Shown here: positions 53,693 to 64,000 of the stretch, piece by piece
Numbering within the stretch: position 1 is the stretch's first letter
Layout: the number at the start of each line of letters is the position of its first letter
Assembly (NCBI GenBank): GCA_961205875.1
Contig: OY540819.1
Span: 9,302,501 to 9,366,500 of the forward strand
Direction: 5' to 3'
Length of the DNA stretch: 64,000 nt
From: Sialis fuliginosa
Lineage: Eukaryota > Arthropoda > Insecta > Megaloptera > Sialidae
The notes under the pieces: model-generated
Databases searched by the model: none
Told to the model about the DNA's origin: nothing
Seen by the model: the letters and a program-made list of their open reading frames with translations, nothing else
Translations under genes and position numbers: made by a program

Positions 53693-54750
53693 TATCTCTA
53701 TTTTAATGTCGTTAGGTACGTACTCTTATCTAAATGATTTAAAAATCAATTTGCCTTCAGTTAATAACTTTATAATATTAACATACAATAAAAAGGAACT
53801 GCATACTGTATTATTAGTCGAATTGTTTCAGAAAAATGTTTCGTTTATTTATTTTTATTACACTTACATTAACTATTTCTGCAGAACTTATCAGGTGAGA
53901 TGTATTAAACTATAAAATAATGTAATTTTTTAGTATATCCATATATTTGACATTGCGAGATGTATCAATTAATACAAAAATTACCTACAGTACTAATGAC
54001 TTTTTAAAATATTGATTGAAGCTACCAATTAGGGTGCTAAATATTAATTTTGAAATTCTTACTACAGTATTAAGTTTATGACAGTCTGAGATCCCTGTTT
54101 TTGGCCATAGAATAACGCACCACTAGAAAATGGAAGCATAAGAAGGAAGAATATTGCACATAAGCTGATCATAGCCAAGTTCTATTAAATTCTATTAACA
54201 CACAGGGTAGTTATTTTTTTAAATGAAAAGATTAAAATGATTGTTATTTGGATAAAATTATGTTGTTTTTTAGTTTAATGAATTGCATTGACTTTTTAAT
54301 CGATTTTAAAAAAGTATGTAGGGATGTTCCGACAAATATGCACCTATGTAGTTATTAGTCGGTTTTTTTATAGTATACTCCCGAGGTGGTTCCATATAAA
54401 TTTTATCAGAAACTGATCATACACTTCAAAAAGGAGGAGGTTTTTCAATTTGACAGTATATATTTTTTTATGTATTTTCGGGCATAACTCCGACAAATAT
54501 ATGCACCTATTCGATCGATAATTTTTTTTAAAGAGTATACTCCCGAGGTGTCTACTTCCCCCCTCACATTTAAGTGTTTTTAGTTGTTTTTTCTAAGTCG
54601 ATTTAATTTTTTTCTAAAAAAGTTTTAATTTTTTTAATTTTTTTCTAAAAAATTTTTTTATTGCTTCTAAACTATTAAATAGTTGGCATTCTATTAAATA
54701 TTCTTATTTTCAGATTAAAAAGGGATTGTTACGAGGTGTATCGAGTCTAA
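53693..54750 (+). pseudogene. Partial tandem copy of the aspartic protease (promoter, exon 1, decayed exon 2)
   Basis: From 53693 (TCTCTATTTTAATGTCGTTA) the sequence follows 48578 onward through the leader. Exon 1 is at 53836-53894 (MFRLFIFITLTLTISAELI, donor GTGAGA intact, one Val-to-Leu change). Intron 1 is longer (819 versus 540 bp), and exon 2 starts at 54714 after the same TTCTTATTTTCAG acceptor. There the match to the intact exon lasts about 30 bp (LKRDCYE), then a TAA codon at 54748 closes the frame. No later exons (no DTG or DSG block) were found up to 64000. It could still make a short secreted peptide or act as a spare promoter. Confidence 0.78.
54318..54545 (+). repeat. Direct repeat inside intron 1 of the partial protease copy
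   Basis: TCCGACAAATATGCACCTAT followed by TATACTCCCGAGGTGGT occurs twice about 170-180 bp apart (54330 and 54492). It accounts for much of the extra intron length relative to the intact gene. Confidence 0.7.
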
Positions 54751-57700
54751 AAGACTCGTAATTTTTTTACGTGCCTGTACGGCCATTAAAGGGGTGAAAA
54801 ATACCCTTATAATTTTTAAAAAGTTTTAAATTTTTTAAATAAAATGAAAATTGATATGATATATACATGGTATATATGTACAGTAATTCGTGGATATTTA
54901 CTTGTCTTTGATATTCAGAGCAACATATTCCCGGGAAATTGGGTAAGGAAATGAATGACTAATGTAAAGACCCAGAAGTATTTCATGTGAATTTTGTCTT
55001 TTCATTAGAAAATTCATAACAAAAACGTTTATAGATTTTATTTGAGTGTGTAAACAAAAATAGTGAGCAATTTGATTACATTGAGAACGCATATTTCCGT
55101 ATGTAGGTGTACAATTTAATGGCCACTTGTGTACCTTTATTGTCCTTTGTTATAAGTTATATAGGTCATCTACAAACAAAGGTTTTCATTTCAACAAAAC
55201 AAGAAAGGTATTTATAATATTAGATATCCAAAAAGCACTATTAACTATTCAAATTAGAAACAAAAAAAACCATTTTTGATAACATCAAATTTTCCTAAAA
55301 ATGGAAAAATTTAAACATGCTTTTCATAAAAGTCGAAAAATGATATTTGGGATAAAATTGTTTCAGCTTTCAGTAAAAAATTTTAGCTGGATTTCATGAA
55401 ATAATACAATACCTCTCTCTCCCGCTTCCGCCGGTAAACAAGAGATAAAACGCGATAAAGAACAAGTGTCGTAAACTTCAAAGTCGTTTTTTTGGGAACT
55501 GTGATCATCCTTTTTATATTTTAATCTGATTAAAGATAAAATAATTATTTTGTAAAACTTCATTTGTGTGTTTTGCAATGTTCCTTGTTGTTTTCTTGAA
55601 AATGAAAGAAACGTACAAAGATATTAAAACATAACAAATAAATCAGAACAAATCAAATTATTTTTATAAAAATAAAATATACGAATAATTTCAATAGAAG
55701 AAAATTTCATTAACGAAACTATATAAATTTCAGTAATGTCTAACCCGAACAAATCGTACAACTATTTTAATATATTTTATTTTCGTCTCATTGTTGGTTG
55801 AACAATAAAAATATAAAAGTAAATATCAACATCTAATACAGGGTGATTTACAACTAGTGGGGAAAAAAAACATTAGATTTAACACTAAATACATGGACTC
55901 ATTTGAATCTTTACAGGCATCATTTTTGAGTTAGAAAATAAAATAAAAATTGAGACAAAAAAAATTATTTTATTATTATTATAGTATATTAAATAGTATT
56001 ATATTAAAAGTATCTAAGGACTTATCTTAAGCCTGTATATAACAGTTATGTAAGTATTATACATGTGATACAAAACCTCATTTAATTTGATTAATATACA
56101 AACAGATTTACGTAGAAAATGAATAATCAAATATTTAAAGTCGTTGATTTGCTTTGTCAAATATGTAAACAACACTAATTATAATGTACATATTCAACAT
56201 TACTTACTTATTATATCTTTCCAAAGGTAATTACACTGACAGTAAATTATATACATACTTGTTAGGTTTTTTAGATATGGTTAATAAGAAAAACATAATA
56301 TCATTATTTGGTAAAAACAGGCATGTATTTGAGTTCTTTTTATTTTGATTAAGTTGAATTCGTTATATACAATTCCATATTAATATTTTTATTTACATTT
56401 TCCGAAGGAAATGGATGTATTATAATACCGTCGAAAAATCGTGTCCGAGATAAGAGCAGATTCTGATTGTACTACCTTCAAAACGTAAATAAATGTGCGT
56501 TTGTCTGGATTTAGAATTTTCTTTCGTTTCAATAAGTCCTCATCTGATAATGCATTATTGTGAAGTCAAAACACGTGTGGTTAAGGTTTTTTTTTGTAAA
56601 TAAAATACCATTTATATATGTCAAAATATTGTTCTTATTTTTATAAAATTATTATTTCATTTTGTTCTGTAAATAATTACATTTTCACAGTTTCGCCTCC
56701 GTATATATAATATTGTAATATTTAGTAGGCAGTAAACATCCCATGTTTTCTTGAAAAAATAAAATAAATTAGGGGAATGGTGCCAAGAAAGGGGCGAATT
56801 CTTATTCCATGAAGAGAACATTATGTGAATTGTTAATAATATATATATTTTTTGTATTGTAGCTAAATGTATATAAATTATTAATTATTAGAGAAGTATA
56901 CCCTTACAAATTATTATTATTTTTTAATTATAATTTCAGTTTAATTTGGTGTAATTTCGTTATAAAAGTGCTGCAAATATGGGACCTCTCCCCTACAGCA
57001 AATTTACTACTGAACACAAATTTAATAAATCACTGTTCTGAAAAATTCTTGAAAAATATTTGTGAAACTGCTTTCATGAATTTTAAATATTCCATATTGT
57101 CAACAATCAAATCAATATTAAATGATAAATGATGTATTAATTTTCAAACGCAGTTAATTACTGTTTTGTCACAAGGTACGGTGATAATGATTACAATATG
57201 CTTCATATATAGGGTGTCCCAATAATCTGAAACAGTCAATTATTTGACTTTGGAATGATCTATTTTAAATTAAAACCTAATTTTTTATGGCGGAATATTA
57301 TTTCTCGTAAAAAAACATTTTTTCGTCCAGCTTCAACTTTTTATGATATTTAACAAAATAACTGGATATTTTTGAACTTTCAACGGTTTTACTTTTTCAA
57401 ATTAAAAAATAAATTCATAAAATACATTTTTTTATTAGCTTCGGAATTATTCGAAATATATATTACATCTTTACCCTGACCGTCTATTTACAAAATTTGA
57501 ACTCGACGATAACAGTTTTCAAAAATTATCTACTTCAAATAAATAATAGAGTAAATTGTTTTTTTCATAACATAGATCAATAAATGTTAATTACTATTTA
57601 AGATTCTGTAATACGATACTCATTAGACAAAGATTAATATTGTATTACTAACTTTTATTATGATCTTAATAAAAATACATTGAAATAAAACTGAATTTTT

Positions 57701-58031
57701 ACTCTGCATTTTACCTCTGACAAAAAAAACTATTTAAATAATTAAAACAGTAGCAAAAAGCAGTACTTCTGTTTTACAAAGTATACATAGTCAGTAAACC
57801 ACAATTTACTGCTTTTAAATTTCTAGAAATAAAAAACAGTAAGTCACATTGTAAACGAAAATTACGCTCAAATGACTTATAATGAAGTCATGTAACTTAT
57901 CATTGGTCGCTAAATAAATTTTATGAAAAAAAATATTATTGATTCAGTTTAAAAAAATTAAAAACTTCAAGTTCAGTTTTCTTCATTTTTATTTTTTACG
58001 CCTTACTGCCCTCTACCTAAGCACGGCAGTA
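54751..58031. other. Stretch without a gene; two lone TIR ends
   Basis: AT-rich. ACAGGGTGATTTACAACTAG near 55840 and ATAGGGTGTCCCAATAATCT near 57211 look like single ends of TACAGGGTG-type elements without visible partners. The 71-codon minus ORF at 55363-55578 and the 64-codon minus ORF at 54898-55092 are not supported. Confidence 0.45.
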
Positions 58032-59182
58032 TACAGGGTGAGTCATATCAGGTGGAACAAACTTGAACCGTGGATTGAGAAAAATATTTTAAGCAAAAAA
58101 TATTATATAAACATGTGAAATCTGTCATGAGGGGGCTACAGCCCTCCAAAAAATTTATTCAAAATTAGTTTTTATTTAATATCTGGAGAACCCATTATGC
58201 TAAAGTTATGACATTTGATACGGGGTTTAGTATTAATAAGTATTATTGATTTCCAGTATTAACCAATTATAATTTAGACCAGGGCTGTATGGGGCCAGGA
58301 GGCCCATCGATTTTTATCTAATATTTTTTTGTTCTTTAATTTTTTCCTGTGTTAGACATTTGAATAAGACTGTATGAGACAAAATACACAAAAATATACT
58401 TTGCTCATTTATCATAGGATAAGCCGTTTACGAGCAATATCGATACAAAAGAAAGCATGCAGAATTTTACTTAATACGAATGCTTCAAATTAAATTAAAT
58501 AAATCTATATTCCTGTTCTTTGATTAAAAGTTCATTTACATATATCACCTAATACGTGTCCTCTTAGACCTATAGCCAGTTCTATTAATGTTGCAAGTAA
58601 TTTACTTACATAACTAGAAAGCTATACTTAAAATGGCTATTTGTTGGTGAGGATGAATTTTTGGAGGTATATTTTTATTATTTTTTTATCTTATTTTTTA
58701 TCATAGAACAAGAAAATAAAAATATTTTTTGTAATTTGAAGCATCCGTATTAAGTAAAATTCAGCATCCTTTCTTTTGCATCCATATTTCTCGTAAACGG
58801 TTTATCCTATGATAAATGAGCAAAGTATATTTTTGTGTATTTTATTCAAATGTCTAACACAGGAAAAAATTAAAGAACAAAAAAATACTAGATAAAAATC
58901 GATGGGCCTACTGGCCCCATACAGCCCTGGTCTAAATTATAATTGGTTAATACTGGAAATCAATAATACTTATTAATACTTAACCCCGTATCAAATTTCA
59001 TAACTTTAGCATAATAGGTTCTCCAGATATTAAATAAAAACTAATTTTGAATAAAATCTTTGGAGGGCTGTAGCCCCCTCATGACAAATTTCCGGACACA
59101 TGTTTATATAATGTTTTTTGCTTAAAATATTTTTCTCAATCCACGGTTCAAGTTTGTTCCACCTGATATGACTCACCCTGTA
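58032..59182. mobile_element. 1.15-kb TA-flanked fold-back element with ~460-bp arms
   Basis: The left end TACAGGGTGAGTCATATCAG and GGTGGAACAAACTTGAACC are exactly mirrored at the right end (CAAGTTTGTTCCACCTGAT, ATGACTCACCCTGTA). The arms stay highly complementary up to about 58493 and from 58736, around a unique ~240-bp centre. TA flanks both ends (58030-58031, 59183-59184). No transposase ORF. Older single-arm kin lies at 11165-11405. Confidence 0.92.
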
Positions 59183-59263
59183 TAGTCTTATCAAGTTATA
59201 TTATATATATAATCATTATCTTTTAAAGAACCAGAACATTCGAAGACCGAATAACAACAACCC

Positions 59264-59480
59264 CTAATTCGCGCGCGCAACGCACACCCACCGGGCCTAC
59301 AGACGCCGTCGCAGCCGCCGTCGCGGTGCCGTTATAAAGCCCGCATGCACATGGCTAACGGACGCACTGTGACTCACGCGACGCGCCGAATTAACTTGTT
59401 GCAACACCGGATCCACCTGTTGTATTTGCGCGCTTACGTAATCATCGCTTATACTTTGTGTGAGTTGTGCTGATTTTTCT
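59264..59480 (+). promoter_or_regulatory. GC/CpG-rich promoter with TATA box and 5' non-coding exon
   Basis: A 200-bp GC-rich patch (GCGCGCGCAACGCAC, GACGCCGTCGCAGCCGCCGT, CGCGACGCGCCG) contains TATAAA at 59333-59338. A start site near 59363 is expected at the usual ~30-bp spacing. GTGAGT at 59460 is a strong splice donor, so a first exon of about 95 bp is likely. No ORF with a good start lies in that exon; the coding part is presumably to the right of this exon, perhaps beyond the window. I cannot name the gene. Confidence 0.6.
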
Positions 59481-61978
59481 TTGCCGGAATTATTTTGTTT
59501 ATGTGTTTTCTCGAGTATTTCTTTTAATTGTTATTTTAATTATTATATATATTTATATGCGGAGATATTAGATATTTCAGTTAACGTAAAAATATAATGT
59601 ATTTTTTTTATAAACAAATAAATATTTATTTTTCCTTTAAAACAATATTTTCTTCAAAATTTTATGCATTTGATTAACTCTATGATAAGAAAAATACTCT
59701 TAAAAAAAACTATAGCAAATTTTGCTAAATCAAATACGTATAAAGTCTATACACATACATTATTAATTTTCATTATAACATTAAATTAAATTGCAAAAAA
59801 TTCAAATTTAACATAACTATTTTTTCAATTAAATTATCCTTGTATTACGTAGAGTACCTATGTATTTGTACAATTGATATTTGATTTATTAAAATTAAAT
59901 ATTAATATAATATTTGTGTATAGCTTTATATGAATATAACAAAAATAACTTAATCGATATTTATTTTTTATTTACTATGTATTCATATAATATTTTTTTA
60001 TTATAGAAAGTTTAATGTATTTTGAGGAGTCTAAAACAAGTGGACTTAAATTGAGTGCAATTAAATTTTATTCGTTGGTGAAAACTGAACTTATACCAGG
60101 CGATTTTGCCGTTAATGATTGATATTTCTAACTGTAAGTATATTTATATTTATTATTTTTAAAACAATATGAAAAACAATAAAATTTAAGCTAACTCAAT
60201 ATTTTTGTTAACAAATTTGCAAGATATTTAAGTAAAGGGTAGTATAATAGTATTTAAATAAAAAAGGATTGCAATGGATAAAAATATAACTTATTTGATA
60301 ATTGAAGTACTTATTTTACGAGTTTTTAATACTAGCAATAATTCAGAAAAATATTATTTTCTTCACTTAATTTAAAACAACTGCTAAAAAATCTAACATT
60401 TATTTTATAAAAATACGTTTTTTGCACCAATATTATGTAATTTACTTTAATCGACGTAAAATGGAGGTAATACTTGAAAAGCTTAAATTATTATCCATAT
60501 ATTAATTATCATTTAATAATAACTGTTAAAATGAATGTTTGAATGTTTAGTCTTCAGTAGACATACACAAATAGTTTAGTTGTCTTATAAGATAGACACA
60601 TTTAAGATTAACGTAGATGATTAACTATACCTACTTATTAATTTAATTAGTACATAAAATTATAAATAAATAAATTATTGACAATATGTATGTACGAATA
60701 CGTAGTGTTCCTTTATTAAATATCTGTCATATTTCGAAAAAAATAAGGAATATAAGATTTCTTTATCCTTTGTTGCATTCCATTTTTAGCCCCCTAATAT
60801 ATTTGACTATATATATAAATGACACATCAAAACATATACAATGTAGTTTGATAAATAACTCGTCAGTTTAATCTTTGATGTCTAGAAGGAGCGGGTTCTA
60901 TTTTTAGTATCAAAAACTAACATCCTTCTGACAAATTTAATTTAACATTTTTCATTTCTACATTTCCCCTTTTAGAAATTTCAAACTTTTATTTTTGTAC
61001 TTTGAATTTCCATGAACCCTTCAACTTTCTTCTTAGTTTTAACCGTTTTTATTCAAGTGTAGTTAACAGTAGATTCGTTTTTTTTCTTGACTTCATTCAG
61101 TGGTAATACCATATTTAGTAAATTCATATTTTTTTCTCATTTCTACTGGATAAAAACATAGTTATTAACTAAAATGATTTTAAATGTCAATACATCTTAA
61201 TAATCTATTAATAAGACAAATTAACTACTTGTTGCATCTTCCTCATGGTATAGTCTCGGATATTCTCATATAAAATAGTAAATATCAAATATACCTACGC
61301 ATGAAATAAAAAACAAAATCAAATAATATTTGCAAATCGATTTTTCTTCCTCAGGCGTTCAACACTGTCAAATTTATATTTTATATATTGAGTGATTTTA
61401 TTCGATAAACCCAATTGAATTTAAAGTTCATATATCATTTATTCTTATTTCATGCAATGAGGATATTTTACACTCTACGAACATTTATAATTGTAGCTTT
61501 TACACCAGAACAAATACCGGACCAGAATGTGCCAAATACACAATACCCTTAAAAAGTAAACTTATAATTTATTTTTTTCTTCTTTTTTTATTAAAACAAT
61601 ATATTTAATCTCTTAATTAATAATATTTATCTATAATCAATTCAATATTTTGATGACTAAATTCACCCAATGAATAATTTAAAATTCAAAATTTTAATTT
61701 GCATCAAAATAAGAGTGGACATAAATGTATTTTGCATTTGACAGTTCCCTTATTATTACACAGTACATAAATTATGCATTGAAAAATGCATATATGATCC
61801 ATTCAAAATTTAAAGTGACTAACAATAGATGTTTTTTAACTTTGCACCATTATTTCGTAAATTTTCTTAGCAAAAAAAAAAAAAAAACACTGAAGGTTTG
61901 TTTTATAGGTAATAAAAGTAATAATATATAGAGGTCAATATAAATAATAATATTATAATATACATTATTATAATTGAA
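59481..61978. other. Stretch without a recognisable exon
   Basis: AT-rich, probably the first intron of the gene starting near 59363. ORFs at 60686 and 61725 are not supported. No clear repeat. Confidence 0.45.
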
Positions 61979-62163
61979 ATCTGAGGCTTCCGCAGTGATC
62001 TTGATATGGATCTTGGTTTCTGGGTGTAAGCCGCGTCGATTTGTGTTATCGGCTAAAGTTTCTTCACACATTGCAGTGGACAGCTTTAAGGCACTGCAAT
62101 GTGTGACGAAATGTTGGCCGATAACACGACCAAATCGACGCGGTTTACACCCAGAAGCCAATA
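61979..62163. mobile_element. Fold-back element family F, copy 2
   Basis: Leader GAGGCTTCCGCAGTGAT then arms TCTTGGTTTCTGGGTGTAAG, GCCGCGTCGATTTG and CATTGCAGTGGACAGC, mirrored by CACTGCAATGTGTGAC, GACCAAATCGACGCGG and TTACACCCAGAAGCCAA. It is shorter than copy 1 at the loop. The overlapping ORFs at 61850-62177 on both strands result from the palindrome. Confidence 0.82.
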
Positions 62164-62779
62164 TCCAATTATTATAATTATATAATATAATATAATATGA
62201 TAAAGTAGAGATTCACTGAACTAAAAAAAATTAGATGTGATCGTACATGCAAGTAAAATACAGAATGCATTACACCTGGTTGCACCAGTTGAAACAACAC
62301 GTATGCTTATTGGTGCAAACGTTATGATTGTTAGTATACTCCCACGATATCGCTTTTTAGATATGATTTTATAGGTAGCACATCAAAACTAAAATAAGTA
62401 CACACAAACATTTTACGTATTTTATGTATTTTTATGATTGTGACAATTTTTTATTACCTATTTTATTAATAGGTAATAATAATAAAATGACTATGCCCCT
62501 TTGTAACTTGAGGGTTACTACACACTAACATATATGAATCTACTAAATATAATTCAAGATGTAGATACACAGTTATACTAATTTCTTGAGAAATATTAAA
62601 TACAAAATTGACTTTCTTTCAAGAAGAAACCCTTTAAATATGTACAGTATATGTTATACATTACATCAATGATAAATCTGTAACATTTTTATTTTAAAAT
62701 TTTAATATTTTAAATTAGAATCCAAAGATGATATATTTTACATGATATATATACAACCGATAGTTTTCTTAAGTAGATA
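62164..62779. other. Stretch without a gene
   Basis: AT-rich. GTTGCACCAGTTGAAACAAC near 62280 has no visible partner. Nothing else. Confidence 0.45.
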
Positions 62780-63180
62780 AGGTACTGGCACCAGTAATGG
62801 CCGCTATAAGAGCAAAGTTTACTGTTTTTGTGATTGATGGGCTTCTTTTTTATAATTCTCATGAACTCATGTTACTAATAAAACAAGTAACTCTTTATTT
62901 AATCAATTTAATTACTAAAGTCCGCAAATATAGTTTTTTTTTTATTTTGTTTTTTCTCCAGTAATGGATATAGTAAAACCAGCAGTTGCTATGATAATAT
63001 AATAATTAATAAATAAATTATACTAATAATTAGTTTAAATTTCGACCATTTTGACACCTATTGGCCGATTGACATCAAATCACGCTGTAAGACAGTTAAA
63101 TGTATATAGATTAATATTCAGTACATTTAATTAAAAATTAGCAATTACTGGGGTCATATCCAAGACTGGTGCCAGTACCT
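62780..63180 (-). mobile_element. MITE family C, intact copy
   Basis: Ends AGGTACTGGCACCAGT and ACTGGTGCCAGTACCT are exact inverted repeats, flanked by TA on both sides. The interior is the reverse complement of 15871-16395 for most of its length. It is the best copy of the four in the window. Confidence 0.9.
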
Positions 63181-64000
63181 TATATACTTTAATTTTATTA
63201 TAAATTCCGCATAAAAAACAGTAAACAAAGAATAAACCAAAAAAAAAACACAGGCTGTTTTTCTTTTCTTCTTTAAACTTCGTTTTTGTTTTTTATATCC
63301 GTTGATATTTGACTACCTAGCGAATTCTCAGAAACGATTAATGAAGTATTTAACTAAAAATAGTACTGTAGTTCATTTACACCGTGAAGGCATTGTATTT
63401 GAAGAAGCAAAACGTGTTAATTTGTAACTCCCCGGAGTACAAAGCTTTAAATTTCTATTTTAGAAAAGCTCATACACATTTCTCATGAAGAAAAAGTCAT
63501 CTGTTTCTATCTGGATTTAGTATTCTATTTTACTTCTAGAATGTATATTTTATATCTAAAGAAAACGTTACCTGGATATATAAATTTATATTTTACTACT
63601 TATACTTGTTATAGTAAAGCATGATAAATATATTATTTTTTATCTAACTCAGAGATATCTTCTCTCTTTTTCGATTTCATAAAATCGGAATCAGAGAAAA
63701 TATTTCAATTAAAAAATATATACTTTTTTTTTTGAAAAACCGTCTAGACTCAAAAACTTATTGGTTAGAAAAAACGAAAAAAATATTTTATGTACCTACA
63801 TCTCCGTTCTGTATTATTTTTGAAAATTAACTTTTCTCTATCAAAACCGAGAAGTAGAATTTTGATAAACTTTTTTTTCTCAACAACTACGTTTCAATAT
63901 GATAAATTTAATATCCTACTTTTGTATAATATGTACATTACGTGCAAGTAAGTTCATTAAACTTTGAAACTTTTCAACGCACTGGTATGTATTTTATTAA
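63181..64000. other. Stretch without a gene at the right edge
   Basis: AT-rich with no exon-like ORF and no paired repeat. Confidence 0.5.

Noticed and set aside
59351-59473. 40-codon ORF starting MANGRTVTHATRR
   Set aside because: Its ATG lies only 13 bp past the TATA box, upstream of the expected start site, and the strong GTGAGT donor falls inside it.
61850-62177. 103- and 67-codon ORFs on opposite strands
   Set aside because: Produced by the fold-back family F copy; a similar ORF appears over the other copy at 29399-29647.
1-64000. tRNA, rRNA or CRISPR arrays
   Set aside because: I saw no tRNA B-box/cloverleaf-like sequence, no rRNA segment and no regularly spaced short repeats; the tandem arrays present have long units and no spacers.

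Overview
The window is AT-rich insect nuclear DNA with spliced genes (GT..AG introns, short exons), many small non-autonomous DNA transposons and no long autonomous transposon ORF. I infer an insect from three things: the gene structures; a Lep1/HINE-like non-autonomous Helitron, a type common in insects; and the abundance of TA-flanked fold-back elements and hAT MITEs (miniature inverted-repeat elements). Frequent short TAGGTA-type strings are seen in Lepidoptera and some Hemiptera. I cannot fix the order.

Layout. 1-5000: dispersed repeats, a clean hAT element, a short tandem array and the upstream region of an unrecognised first coding exon (5066-5445). 5446-24800: no gene seen; MITEs, tandem repeats and one ~1 kb Helitron. 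24840-36738: a CpG-rich island that probably holds the promoter and a short first coding exon, then four well-supported exons of a 223-residue protein I do not recognise, with MITE-filled introns. 36739-41400: no gene. 41409-48127 (minus): a four-exon carbonic anhydrase-related gene in which two of the three zinc-binding histidines are replaced. 48718-52779 (plus): a seven-exon pepsin/cathepsin-D-like aspartic protease with altered active-site loops, head to head with the carbonic anhydrase-related gene over 590 bp. 53693-54750: a partial tandem copy of the protease promoter and first exons, separated from the intact gene by a long hairpin. 54750-59200: AT-rich DNA and a 1.15 kb fold-back element. 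59264-59480: a second GC/CpG-rich patch with a TATA box and a splice donor, probably the promoter and 5' non-coding exon of a gene lying right of the window. 59480-64000: no gene; one fold-back and one MITE copy.

The clearest functional theme is the divergent pair: a probably non-catalytic carbonic anhydrase fold protein and a secreted aspartic protease. No operon-like or defence system is visible. The most unusual non-genic feature is the number and size of inverted repeats: at least eight arms-and-loop structures, several with TA target sites. Two of them lie in one intron of the carbonic anhydrase-related gene, and one lies about 150 bp upstream of the 59.3 kb promoter.
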